Below are positions 22,851 through 41,333 of a stretch of 64,000 nt of DNA, in pieces (the first letter of the stretch is position 1; every line of letters begins with the position of its first letter). The stretch covers positions 23,562,501 through 23,626,500 of the forward strand of contig NC_083387.1 in assembly GCF_031755915.1 (NCBI RefSeq), in the 5' to 3' direction. This stretch comes from Ziziphus jujuba (Eukaryota; Streptophyta; Magnoliopsida; Rosales; Rhamnaceae). The translations under genes were made by a program, and so were the position numbers. The notes beneath the pieces are model-generated. The model was not told where the DNA came from and searched no databases. It saw nothing but the letters and a program-made list of their open reading frames with translations.

Positions 22851-25397
22851 AAAGATTTGATATAATTTGTACTTTGTAAAATGAGATTTATGGAGAGAGA
22901 TTGTTATATGCCTCTTATTTAGAATATTGTTAATAGAAAATGTATATTATTTAAAGAACGATATAGAAATTAACACTATCTAAATCTAGGTAACATAAAT
23001 TCAAAGTCAATTGTAATTTGTTTTTTAGTGGTAATGTACATGAAAGTTATTTATAACTATTAATTAATTAAATATTTACTAATGTATTTTTCTCTTTTTG
23101 AAAGAATTAACTTTTAAAAAAAATTATTTTTTTTAGGAAATTTCGAAACGTCTAATAGACCTTCAAAAAATAGAGAATAACTTTGATAGTGTCTATTTTT
23201 TTTGTCATATCAGCTTAACAGGGTGTTTAGACCGATCTACTAAATATTTTTTCTAGTAGCTATTTATTTTTTATGTGATAAAAAAATTTAGCAATAAAAG
23301 AATAATCATTTTTGAGGCTCTTATCGACCCACTTATCACATTAGCATATCATTTAAATATTTTAAAATAAAAAACTTAAATATAGAAAGAGCAACCTACC
23401 AAATCTATATGGAGACTAATATTAATCAAATTAATATATATATATATATATTTTATTTTTTGTAGTTGATTGAAAAGTTTAAATCTCTTCAATAAAGGTA
23501 AAATTACCACATTGATTGAGAATCAAATAACCTTTCTATTGCAAAACCTTGTAGGAATGCTTGTAACCAAGTAGGGTATCAAGTGCTCGTTCGGGATTGA
23601 TTTTAAAAAGGTTAAAATCACTTTCAAATAGACAAAAATGTATCATATAATGTTTGATTAAAAATTATAAAATTATCTATTTAATGATTTCGATATTAGA
23701 AAATCACCTATTTAATAATTCTAAAAAAAATGCCAATTAGATGATTTTTAAAAAGATTAAAGGACCATTTGATTCATTAAGAGGCATGGATCTAGGCCTA
23801 TTTGTTTGATCAATCACATTAGGGGGGAACCGCTCCCTGGCCTCCTTTCTTTTGCATAGTTCGGGGGCTGGCTACAGTTAAGCGTATTATACAAAGATTA
23901 CTTCAGCACCTCACATCTCAAAAAGGTTATTTTTGATAATGACAGCAAGCTTTGTCCGTAACTCATTAGGATTCAACAAAAAGAGGTTATACACTCACTT
24001 AAAGCCAAATAGGTGATAGTGTAACGTTTTGTATTTATTTGGTTTGAATGATTTTGAATTAATGGGCTTTAATTGGTTTTTCCATTTTTGGAATTTGATT
24101 GGATTGATTTTTTGTAAGGAAAAGAGAAGAAAATGATAGTAATTTTGAGTTTTTGAATTATCCTCTCTCTCCCTCACGAGTTTTACTAAAAAACTAGAGA
24201 AAATCATAGAATTTTGAATATTGAATAGTAGTTTAATAAAGCAAAGGTGTACAGAAAGTACGAGAGAAAGCTTCGGTGGTTCTACATCCGAAAGCTTCAA
24301 GACTCTATTGTATCCTAAGAGACAGCTGTCGGGAGAACATCTGCACTGATGGGACGGAAATTGTTTTAGGAAAATTGTAGTACCACACAAACTTCAGACT
24401 ATTTTTCAACAAGCAGATTAAAGCTAAGAATATACAGGTTCTTAATTTTATTTTATCAATTTCCTGTATTTTTATTTATATTTTCATTCCACATATATAT
24501 TCATATATTAACATAATTTTATCAACAGATAGTGAGCAATGAAGACCAATTCAAGTTCGTGCTATTTTATGAAAGATAGAATTTTTCCTCATGAACATTA
24601 CAGGCCATGTTTGTTACGCAGAACTGGGCAGGTCAAGACAGGACATAGTTTCAATATGTTTTTTGGAAAGCAAAAATAGGAGGGGGACAGATTTGTCCCG
24701 TTGGTCATTTTATCCCAAATGAACGGGATAGATCTAACCCATCTAGAGATTGGGTCACTTTTGTCCGAACGAGCTTTCTTCGAAGCATTTTTGGTTGCCC
24801 CCTTTGAAGCATCTCTGATCTCGCATCTCCAAGCTGACCATCCCCTTCGAAGCATCTCTAGCCGGTGAGTTCTTCTTCTTCTTTTGCTTCATCAATCTTC
24901 CATCATCATCATCTTCTTTTTCTTTTTTGTCTTTTTACGTCATTTTTTTAGCTGACAAATTATGAAATTTTTTTGGGAAATGTCATTTGTTGATCTGTAA
25001 AATAAGCTTCGATCTATAAAGTTAGGGTTTGATTTGATATTCAAGAGGAAGAAGGCTTGATTTTGGAGGCTTAAACTAGAGATAAAGCATCAGGTGTGGA
25101 AGGTAAGTGTTCTATTTTTGCCTATCGTTGATGTGATGCTTATCATGCGTTGGGTAGATTAATTCTATTCGTGATGTTGGTTGGAGAATTAGAACTAATT
25201 TGGGTAATGTTTGTGTGCAAAGAATTAGAATTAGATGATGGTGATAGTCGGGTGATAATCATGCGTTGGTGTGAAAGAGGGCTTTAGAGATCTGAATCCC
25301 ATTGATCTTGCGAAAGAGGGCTTTGAGTTGGGATGCTGATAAGAGAGAATGTTCCGCTTCTAAAGCAACAAAAATTTAGAAAAAAAAAAAAAAAAAC
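22851..25397. other. Gene-free repeat-derived spacer
   Basis: AT-rich, including the weak repeat segment at 23330-23600. A more GC-rich patch at 24590-24860 begins GTTTGTTACGCAGAAC, which resembles a transposon terminus (see findings). Open frames here have no recognisable domain. Confidence 0.45.
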
Positions 25398-25883
25398 TCA
25401 TCGGAACCCTACACACAAATAAACAAAGTGGAAGATTAAAAAACATATAAGAAATGAAGGCTGACCTTGTTCTTTCCTACTTATGGAATTGAGAAATGAT
25501 GAAACTTCTTTCTCTCTTTCCTTTAGCTTATCATCTTTAGCTGGGTAAATCTCTCGCTTAAGCCTCAGCTCACCACACGAATTTTGTAACACTTTTACAT
25601 CAGCATCCAACTTAGAAATCCTATTTTGTTTCATATGCCTTTCTTTAATAGCATTTTCAAAACCAGTTTCAGCATCTTTCAATGTATTGTGCAAATCAAT
25701 AATTACAGAGGCTGCCAAATTAGTTGTGCTCTCAAACTGTTTGCTCATATGTCGAACTTTTTTGGTAACAAGTAGCAATATTTCCACTTCTTTAACATAT
25801 TTGCTGCCATTAAAACGTATCCAATCAAAATTAGACAGTAAGTTTAATACATTTTTTTGCCAATAATAGCAATATTGTTTCAA
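25398..25883 (-). pseudogene. Captured coiled-coil exon fragment, gene unknown
   Basis: A 161-codon minus-strand frame. The middle about 95 residues, from roughly HMSKQFESTTNLAASV to SFLNSISRKEQ, have charged heptad-like spacing (KLDADVKVLQNSCGELRLK) typical of plant coiled-coil proteins. The region ends at a CAAG/GTCAGCC junction that looks like a 5' splice site, after which the frame becomes hydrophobic and intron-like. No adjacent exons were found on either side, so I read it as an isolated exon carried by a transposon or left by decay. I cannot name the parent gene. Confidence 0.4.
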
Positions 25884-27272
25884 CCATGAATTTTATTGAT
25901 ACATGTTAGTGATTACACACACACACACACTCTTTTTCTTTTTTCAATATTTTCGCCCATGCAATTACATCTTTGTCAAAGTGTTAGCTGTCATTACTAA
26001 CATAAAAAAACTAACATAAAAAGAAGACTTTTATTAGCAAAGACTGCTTCTTTGTCAAGGTTGAGTTTTTTTTGCTCTATCTCACAGAAAGTAGACCCCA
26101 TTAATACCTCATTGCCGGTGATGATATTAAGCTTAGTTTTTTAAGTGATTCTTTGTAGTTTTTGTTCTTGCTTAGCCATTTGGCATCGAAAGACTTCGAA
26201 AACCCAATCAAATTGCTTCCTCTGTTTTCTTTTTTTAATTCTTTTATCATATAAAAAATGTAAGAAAATCTTCCTCCTGGATTTAGGTTCCCTCCTCCTA
26301 ATGAAGGACTAATCCAATTGTTGTATATTTGGGTCACATGAGGTTGTGTATGTGAATTTTTACAATGCATAATTGCAATATCTGTTTGTTGTAGCTATTA
26401 GAAACATTTTAATTTTTAAAATGCGTAATTGAGTATGTGAGCATATTCTATTTGTTTATATTTTAATTTCTTAACTTATTATTCGTTGCATGTAAAGTCA
26501 AATGGGAAGTTAATTAAGCAAAGTTAATGCTCTTTTGCTTTCTTTGTTTGGCTTCTAAATGCTTTTCTTCACTTTAAAAGAACTGTTATGTTGGTCAGAT
26601 TAGTGCTAGATTGTCCTTTGGCAAACTCGGATGCAAATAATCAAGTATGCAATGTCAAGAATGTGGGAAAGCTGGATTTGCATATGGATTTGGACTTGGT
26701 TGCATGATTTTGCAGGAAGATGCAAAATTGACATTTTGATCTTTATTGAGTGTCCTGGATTGAATTGCTGTATTTGCCAAGCTGAATTTTATATCTTAGT
26801 TGCCTACTTACCTGTTGGATAATCAATAATTTATTTTGCATTGTCTTTAAAGAAAGAGTTATCATATCCCATGCTTTTAAATATTTAATTCTCTACTTGC
26901 CTTCTACTCTTTCATACCCAATATATCTTTTTCAAACCATCAGACAAATCGTCAAAGTGAAATTCCTAGCAAAATACAAAATAAAAAACGAGGAACCTCT
27001 ACTCAATTGTTTGGGAAAAGAATAAAAATAAATAAAAAGTCAAAGGTTGTAATTGAACAATATTTTGGAGTGAAGAAAAGTAAAAAAACTTGGTTTCGTT
27101 TCCCTCCTAGTTAGTGTAAGTGGATTTTCCAAGTATAATAAATTCATTTTCTTTTTTCTTCGTTGGTCAAAGTATATACACTTTTAAATAATATTAGGCT
27201 GTTTTTTAAGTTTGAAGTGCCATATTTTTTAAATTGAAAACTGCCTTATGTTTTTTTTTTGTGTTAAAATAC

Positions 27273-27327
<55 letters not shown>

Positions 27328-27362
27328 CATATATATATATATATATGTATATATACGGAAAT
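25884..27362. other. Gene-free spacer
   Basis: AT-rich DNA with a short (AC)n run near 25915-25930 and a compound (AT)n/(GTAT)n tract at 27271-27355. The open frames here are short and featureless. Confidence 0.5.
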
Positions 27363-27510
27363 TCTATAGCGAGGACGGTCCGCATGAGGACCACAGTATT
27401 AGTAACGGTTTTTTATAGTATTAACGACGGTTTTTTAGAAAATCGTCACTAATACTTAAAAAACCGTCATCAATACTATCGTCCGAATGAGGACCGTCCG
27501 CACCATAGAC
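27363..27510. mobile_element. Hairpin-forming MITE
   Basis: The left end TCTATAGCGAGGACGGTCC is matched in inverted order by the right end GGACCGTCCGCACCATAGA. The interior carries inverted copies of AGTATT...ACGGTTTTTTA (for example GACGGTTTTTTAGAAAATCGTC), so almost the whole 148 bases can fold back on itself. It lies between TA-rich tracts, so a TA target duplication cannot be distinguished. It is non-coding. Family not identified. Confidence 0.65.
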
Positions 27511-28436
27511 GGATTGTATATATATATGTTTAGTTAGAAGAGTATAAATAAATCTATAATCCACTTTTTACTTTAAGCTTTCAAATATAATTTTTAATAT
27601 GTTTTCAAAACAATATATTAACGTAATTTATGGATATAAAAAATAATTACAAATATCATATAAATATCATTAAATTATTTTTATTTTTAATTAATTGCAA
27701 TTTATAAAATATTATGTTATCATTTAATTTTAATTTATTTCTAAACTTATATATTAATATAATTTATGGGTGTAAAAACAAAAAATAAATTTTCCACGTA
27801 AATATAAATAAGATATTTTTTTTTGTAAACACACAATACTTGTCTCATCCAAATCTGTTCTGCTACCAAACGCTACCTTAGATAAGGCGAAGAATGTGGC
27901 TAGGTTCTTTGTTAGGAGTTTGTTTATTGAGACAAGGTGGTACCTCGTCCCATTGTCTTCGATTCAAGCTTTGCCCCCAATTCATCTGTCGATCCATTAG
28001 AGTTTGGTGTTTCAGACATCGTTGGCTGACTCAAGTGCCCCTCGAACCATGCAAAATGGTTGTCTATTACACGGCTCACTAACTTTGCCTTGGGTGGGGG
28101 TGCCTATTATTTATTGGCGGTCCGATGCATGCATACTCACTTAAAAGATTAGATCGAATGTGGAATTTTGTTTATTCACTTTAAATTTGAGTATTTATTC
28201 CCCTCCTTTTCCTTTTAGGATTGAAAATGATGTATTTTACATATCAGTTTGTCTTCACTTCCAAATAAAAAGAAAGAGAAAGAGCTCCCTTACGAGAAGT
28301 TTACGACTTGTCTCCACTTTTTTCTTCTTGATAACACTAGTTAATTACTTTTATATTAAAAAATTACCTATTTAATGATTATAGGAAAAATTACCAATTA
28401 GATGATTTTTGAAAAATAATTAACCCTGAACAGATT
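27511..28436. other. Gene-free spacer
   Basis: AT-rich. The patch at 27880-28130 is relatively GC-rich but shows no coding signature I recognise. TACCAAACGCTACC at 27862-27880 resembles a transposon terminus in inverted orientation. Confidence 0.4.
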
Positions 28437-28843
28437 CTAAATTGGTTACTTGTGTATTAGTGATCATTTGAGCTGAAACGCTGGTTGGTGAAAGCTCAAA
28501 ACGAATCAAATTCTTGCTGTTACTGGCATTATTTAAATCAATCGTATTGCTTAGTTAATGATAGTTTTGTTGTGCTTTGTTGACTCCTAATATGCTAACA
28601 TTATGGAATATGAGTCTTAAAAAGAAAATTAAGATGAATAAGGTTGCTTGCTTCTATGAATAATATATTAGTTAGATTTCAAATTGCATTAGTGGTTGGA
28701 TGGTTATGCATAAAATTCATTTTTGTCTATGTAGAATTTTAATAGTTTATCATATCCACAGAGACTAGTAATGCAATTTTAAATCGGTTTTTAAAAGAAT
28801 TTAGAGAATGATAATGTAGATTGATTTAATATGAATTGAATCA
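28437..28843 (+). repeat. Dispersed repeat, copy C (partial)
   Basis: Matches parts of copies A and B: TTGGTTACTTGTG, TGGCATTATTTAAAT, TTGCTTRGTTRATGATRGTTTTG, GACTCCTAATATGCTAACATTATG, AAATTGCATTAGTGG and the terminal block AATTTAGAGAATGATAATGTAG. Internal parts are deleted relative to A. Confidence 0.6.
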
Positions 28844-30340
28844 TAACAAATACAATTTTGATCTTTTGAAACCAATCTTCTAAATTATAATAGAAATATG
28901 ATTATTTAACAAATATTCAGATTACTATTTAGTTAATAGTAAAAAATTAAATTTTATTTTTAAAAGATACTAATTCAAAAAAGTGGTACGAACTAATACT
29001 TATCACTTCAATGGATCACTATAATGTATATAAAATTTTAATATAGTGAGAATTAGTTTTCCACCTTTTAACTTAATAAATATTAAAAGTTACCATTTAT
29101 CTAATTGGATTTTTAAATTTAAAATTATTAATTGTGGTGTTACATTGGAGAGTTGCTACGACAGGGGGGTTCCTACCAAGGTAAACTCATGTGTCTCACG
29201 TGTTAACTAAGTATATGTTTTTTCACATGAAAATTATTTTTATTTAATTATGAAAGGATAACATAAACTTTTTCATTTCATCCAAAATAATGATAAAAAT
29301 AAAAATAAAAACCTTTGTTTGCAAAAACTTAAAAGGAGAGCTGATATGGTTGGGGGACTAGTGCAAAACCAGAGTTTCCAGGAAATCACATGCTTAGCTG
29401 ACGTGGGAATCAAGGTGTAGACGTGGCAACAATCAGGAGCAAAGTCAACCATGGCGGCCAAATTGGTATTTTTCATATAAATTCCATGCTTCACTGCTTG
29501 CGATTCTTTCACTACACGACATTCCACTGCCATGACCAAAAAGCTTTTATCTCACCGTCAGCTCTGCTTCTTCCTATTGCATTTGAAAAAACAACAAAGA
29601 AAACTTTAATAAATGATCTCACATTCACACCACCCACTTCTTATACATTCAAAGCTCTTCTAATCTTGTAAATATTTTCATTCCCAATATCATAAAAGTC
29701 ATTTAAAAAAAAAAAAAATTTAATAGAAGATACTATGAACATCACCCTTTCACCCATCAAAATATTTAATTGTTTATGTCACTTGCTAAGTCTGTTTGAA
29801 TCATATAAATTTTATGTCTTTTAGTAGATCCAAAAACAAAATTTTAACTCGCCTGTTTTTACTAAATGTCATTTAGTCTTTGTTTTGCTATATAGTTGAT
29901 GTTATATACTTGGGGCGGTATTTGTTGGACTAAAGAGTACACCATTACATATTTTTCAATTAATCATTAATTGATATACTTTTCATTAGTGATCACTTTC
30001 TAATAGACTTTGAAGTTCAACGATAAATTGTTTGTACTATTATTTAAAAAAGTCTATTTACCATAGAAAATTAGGAATAAGCTTGACTTCCAACTTTTAT
30101 ATTAATATTATTATGTGGCCACGAAAAATAAAATAATGATTGGAAATCCACACAAAACCATGTATACTAAAACCCTGACGTCATTGAATTGAATCAAAAT
30201 AACGACTAATTTTTCCACACCTAAACCATACATTTAGTTTTCAATTTTGAAATATATTGCCGTGACTGAATTCTCTTTCCCACAAGTCACGACTCAGAGG
30301 TAGAAGAAAGAAAAAAAACCTTTTCAACACGTGATCAATA
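28844..30340. other. Spacer and promoter region of the receptor kinase gene
   Basis: AT-rich with no coding evidence. The last several hundred bases should include the promoter and 5' leader of the gene at 30341. No element was confidently recognised. Confidence 0.5.
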
Positions 30341-33300
30341 ATGGAGTTTGGACGCAAGATTTCAAACCGCCGCTTAAATTGTCTTCCATCCCCACCTTCT
30401 TCTTCTTCCACTTTCACCAACCCACACGGCATGTCGGCCATGCATGCTCGCCGGCGATGGTCTCCTCCTATGATTCTTTGTCTTATTCTCTTTCTCTGTT
30501 CTGTTTCTCTGTCCACAAGCGCCGATGAGTTTCAGCAACTGATGAAATTCAAGGCTGCGTTTGAAAATTCAAATCCAACCACTTTCAGTTCATGGGTCGA
30601 AGGCAATTCCGTATGCAACTTCGCGGGGATCAAATGCGATTCAAACGGACTCGTCTCTGAAATCAACCTTCCTAATCAAAATCTGGCGGGAACTGTTCCT
30701 TTCGATGCGATATGTTCCCTCCAATCCCTGCAAAAGATTTCCCTCGGTTCGAATTCGTTGAGCGGCAGCATCGGTGAGGATTTGAAAAACTGTGTTCGTC
30801 TGCAGCATTTGGATTTGGGTTTGAATTCATTTACCGGGAAAGTGGCCGATTTGTCCTCTTTGCGTGAATTGAGATACTTGAATTTGAACCACAGTGGAAT
30901 TTCCGGGGCTTTTCCATGGAAATCGGTGGAAAATCTTACCAATTTGGCCTTTATAAGTCTCGGAGATAACCCATTTGATCCAAGTCCATTTCCTACTGAG
31001 GTACTGAAGCTCGAGAAATTGTATTGGTTGTATCTCACAAATTGCAGCATCAATGGCAGAATACCAAAAGACATTGGAAATCTCACTCTGCTTCAAAATC
31101 TCGAGCTCTCAGACAACAAATTGTCCGGTGAAATCCCGGAAAGTATCGGAAGATTGAAAAACCTCTATCAACTCGAGCTTTACAATAACAAATTGTCAGG
31201 AAAATTGCCAAACGGATTTGGAAATCTGACTAGCCTCGTGAACTTCGACGCTTCGACTAATCAGCTAGAAGGTGATCTCTCGGAGCTCAGATTCTTAACC
31301 AACCTCGCTTCTCTGCAACTCTTCGAAAACCAGTTTGTGGGTGAGGTTCCAAAGGAATTCGGAGAGCTAAAAAACCTCAGTAATCTCTCTCTTTACACGA
31401 ACAAGCTCACAGGAACGCTTCCTCAGAAACTTGGGTCATGGTCAGGGATGCTATATATCGACGTATCGGATAATTTTCTGACGGGTCCAATACCGCCGGA
31501 GATGTGCAAGAACAACAAGATGATGAAGCTTCTTATGCTTAATAACAGGTTCACCGGCGAGCTTCCGGCGAGTTATGAGGACTGTAAGTCTCTGAACCGA
31601 TTGAGGGTCACCAATAATTCTCTTTCCGGAATTGTACCATCGGGAATTTGGGGTTTGCCCAATATAGCTCATATTGATCTTTCTTCGAATCGGTTTGAAG
31701 GTTCTGTGACTTCCGATATTGGAAACGCAAAGTCTTTAGCTCAATTGCTTTTGGGTAATAATAAATTTTCCGGCGAATTGCCCGATGAGATCACTGAAGC
31801 TTCTTTGTTGGATTCAATCCAGCTTACCTCGAATCAATTTTCGGGTAAAATCCCAGAAAACATTGGAAAATTGAAGAAACTAAGCATGCTTGATTTGGAT
31901 AGCAACCAATTTTCCGGTTCCATACCGGACTCATTAGGTTCCTGTGTTTCAATTTCTCAGATAAACCTTGCCCAGAACTCATTTTCCGGGAAAATTCCTT
32001 CAAGTCTTGGCTCTTTGCGTAGTCTAAATTCTCTGAATCTCTCGGACAACAAATTGTCCGGTGAAGTTCCCTCTTCCTTCTCGTCGCTCAGACTGAGCCT
32101 TCTCGACCTGTCAAACAATCGGTTAACGGGTCGGATCCCCGAATCGCTCTCCATCGAAGCTTTCAATTCGAGCTTCGCCGGAAACCCAGGTGTCTGCAGC
32201 GACGACATGAAGAGCGTCCGTCACTGCTCTTCGTCCCCGAGCTCTGGAAATTCCGGGCACGTCCGTACCTTGATTTCCTGTTTCATCGCCGGAATGGTGG
32301 CTCTGCTAGCCTCGCTTGCCTATTTCTTGCTATTCAAGTCACAAAAGAACGACAAAAGCGAAAACCCATTGAAGCGAAGCTCATGGAACATGAAACCCTA
32401 CCATCTACTAAGCTTCACGGAGGAGGAGATCATCGACGCGATTAAGTCGGAGAACCTGATCGGAAAAGGAGGTTCAGGGAACGTTTACAAGGTCTCGCTA
32501 AGCGACGGCAAACAACTCGCCGTGAAACACATATGGACGGCGACGGCGGTGTCGAATCCCGGGGACAGGAATAGTTGCAGGAGCAGTGCAGCGATGTTGA
32601 AGAGGGGGAAATCCCGGTCGCCGGAGTACGATGCAGAGGTGGCGACGTTGAGCTCATTGAGACACGTCAACGTGGTGAAGCTTTACTGTAGCATAACGAG
32701 CGAGGATAGTAATCTGCTGGTTTACGAGTACTTGCCGAATGGGAGTTTGTGGGACCGACTGCACACGTGTAAGAAGATCGAGATGGGTTGGGAGATGAGA
32801 TATGAGATCGCTGTGGGGGCCGCAAAAGGTTTGGAGTATCTGCACCATGGATGTGGTAAGGCTGTGATACACAGAGATGTGAAATCCAGTAATATTCTGT
32901 TGGATGAGAATTGGAAGCCTAGGATTGCTGATTTTGGGCTTGCCAAGATGGTCCAGGCCGGTGGAGATTGGACCCATGTCATTGCTGGCACTCTAGGCTA
33001 CATTGCTCCTGGTAACTTTTTTTTTTTTTTTTTTTTTTTTAAATGATTAAGTGGATTTTCAAATTTCTGAATAATTTTAAGTTGATTTGTTCATAATAAA
33101 CCTTAATTTTGGTCATTTTGATTTTGAGTTTGATAAACATTTTCACTTTTTTGATAAATTTTTAAAACATATACATGATACGACAATATTTATTACTTAA
33201 ACTGTTTTTTAATAAACATCTAACTATCATTTAATATGTTGGAAATATGATAACATTTTTCCATTTTGAATTGTCTTAATTAACAAATTTTTTTTTTTCA

Positions 33301-33762
33301 ATTATGTAATTGCTATATTTTGGTTTAACTGGTGGTATGAAAATCTGATTGTGTCTTCTTTGATTTTGGTGGGGTTCAGAATATGCCTATACATACAAAA
33401 TAAATGAGAAAAGCGACGTGTACAGCTTTGGAGTTGTGTTAATGGAGTTGGTTACAGGGAAAAGGCCAGTAGATGCAGAGTTTGGAGAGAACAAAGACAT
33501 TGTGAAATGGGTATGCAGCAAAATAACAGACAAAGAGAGTTTGATTGATTTGGTGGATTCAAGCATCTCAGCTGCTTCAAGAGAAGATGCTATAAAAGTT
33601 TTGAGAATAGCAATTCACTGCACCTCAAATAATCCAGTTCAAAGACCTTCCATGAGAATGGTAGTCCAGATGCTGGAGGAGGCTGAGCCTTGCCAGCTCA
33701 TCACCATAACCGTCACTAAAGAATGTCAAAATATTGCTATCCAGGAGGGATTCAAATGTTAA
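30341..33762 (+). CDS. IKU2: LRR receptor-like kinase, HAIKU2-like (LRR subfamily XI)
   Basis: Plasma-membrane Ser/Thr receptor kinase in two exons, 30341-33011 and 33380-33762, joined in phase 1 inside the APE motif. It has 1017 residues from the first ATG. Order: signal peptide core MILCLILFLC near residues 44-55, LRR N-cap with a Cys pair, about 20 leucine-rich repeats to about residue 600, a juxtamembrane Cys pair, transmembrane helix about 643-665, then kinase. The kinase has GKGGSGNVYKV, Lys729 (LAVKHIW), HRD at 844-846 and DFG at 864-866, so it is an RD kinase with all catalytic residues. Signature stretches (YEYLPNGSLWDRL, KSDVYSFGVVLMELVTGK) fit HAIKU2/RLK7. HAIKU2 controls endosperm growth and seed size in Arabidopsis. 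The exact orthologue is inferred. The ATG at 30341 has an optimal context, but the ATG at 30431 gives a better signal peptide. Confidence 0.9.
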
Positions 33763-35259
33763 GACTAGTATTATTCATAGATAGAAAAAATTGGTTCTGG
33801 TTGGGAGAGACACTCTTTGTAGCACCAGTTTTAAGTACCATAAGTACTTTTAGGCTTCCAAAACAATATGGAAAGAAATTTCCCTGGAACGGGTTTGGAA
33901 GGACATGTACCATATGTTAATATCTCTGCTTGCAAGAGAGTTGGTTTTTTTGACCTCAATGAAGAGGGGTTTATTTTTGGTTGGAGAATAAAAGAAGACA
34001 AGAAGATGATTTTATATTCCTATTGGTCAGCATAAACTTGTGAGTTACTTCATATTAGAAAGGGTGAGATATCAAGATTTTCACTTATTTTATAATAGAT
34101 AGGGGTATCTCTTATGATTGGCAATGTGAATACAATATTTTCAGCTCCATTTATAATATAATTGTTGAAGAACTAGTTGATCAGTCTAGAATGTTTATAG
34201 CAATTGGACAAATTCCCACTCTAGGACCACCACTTTGGTTAAGCATAATGAACTTCATGGCAAAATTTGAATTCATCCACAAACTTCCAGGTTACTACTG
34301 GGTTAGCTTCTAAATACCACAGTCAAATACCACAGTCACCACTTTCTTCACCTCACTATTGAGAACTTTATTCAAACTCTATATCGAATTCCAAACAAAT
34401 AACCATGAACTCATGGGATATATATACATTTTATTCAAAATTATCAAATCTTGAAGCATCTTATTACCCCAAAAAAATAAAAATCAATCCTTGAAGCATC
34501 CAGACAAATTCAGGGTCTGATGGCACCCCAAAAAAAAAAAAAAAAAAAGAAAAAAAAAGGGGGACAAAGGCCATCAATTAACAAAGATGCTGACAATATT
34601 ACCCACAAAAAAACAAAAAAAAAAAAAAAAAGGGGTAAAAATGCTGACAAACATGTTGGTTAAGAAAAAGTAATTAAGGTTTGAAAATATGGGAGATGAT
34701 GGACTGGATGTCAGAAAGCAATGATAAAAAAACATACTTTGGTAAATAGTTCGTGGCTTTCATGTGGGGTGGCCAAAAATTAAATCAAAGAAGAAACGAA
34801 CAATGAGAATTGGACGGCAAGTTGAGACATATAAAACTCTTATTTATTATCCTTAAGAGTTCCTTTTTGTTTCATGCTTTGGCCTTTGTATCTATTCCAT
34901 TCACGCTCACACCCACGCGCACCAATGAAAGAAGTGAGAATAATCTGCAGTTCTCCTGTATCAAAATGCCATTTGCTTCGAGTTTTACATTTTGAAAATA
35001 ATATGTAGGGAAGACATTTTATTGAGGTTATGTTGTTGGGTATTTGATCTTTTATGGTTTATTAAATATTAGAAAATGTGTTGTCTATCAATGTGAAATG
35101 TTAAAACTGTTACAGAGACTAATAAAGAAAAAAATAAAGGAAAAGAGATAAGATGCGAAGGACGGAGAATATAATTTTTAAGGAATTGGATGTGAATAAG
35201 AAATTGGGCCACTAATACAAAGAATTTTTACCACGATTAAAGCATAATAATGCGTAAGA
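33763..35259. other. Spacer between the receptor kinase and proline iminopeptidase genes
   Basis: 3' UTR of the kinase gene, then AT-rich DNA with C4-A(n) and A(n)-G4 homopolymer junctions near 34528-34563 and 34605-34634. No gene is seen. Confidence 0.55.
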
Positions 35260-41233
<5,974 letters not shown>

Positions 41234-41250
41234 TCAAAGCGGGAGGAATT

Positions 41251-41333
41251 CAAGTGGGTCCACCTACTGCAGCCTCATAACCGAGAACTTGCTAGAAAAT
41301 ATGCAAGTGGGTCCGCCTACTGCAGCCTCATAA
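41251..41333 (+). repeat. Short direct repeats in the proline iminopeptidase 3' UTR
   Basis: A 30-base unit starting CAAGTGGGTCC occurs at 41251-41280 and 41304-41333 with one mismatch. CATAACCGAGAAC occurs at 41204-41216 (coding) and 41276-41288 (UTR). Confidence 0.9.

Noticed and set aside
23995..24855. Minus-strand frames of 131 and 85 codons at 23995-24390 and 24598-24855
   Set aside because: The composition is not protein-like, and the second overlaps a probable transposon terminus. No domain was seen.
26101..26822. Open frames at 26101-26370 (-) and 26631-26822 (+)
   Set aside because: Short, without recognisable similarity, splice sites or conserved pattern, in repeat-rich DNA.
27206..27452. 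Tyr-Ile repeat frames at 27206-27452
   Set aside because: Translation of an (AT)n/(GTAT)n tract.
28430..30340. Search for a miRNA precursor or snoRNA in the spacer before the receptor kinase
   Set aside because: No convincing hairpin, C/D box pair or snRNA upstream element was seen by eye.
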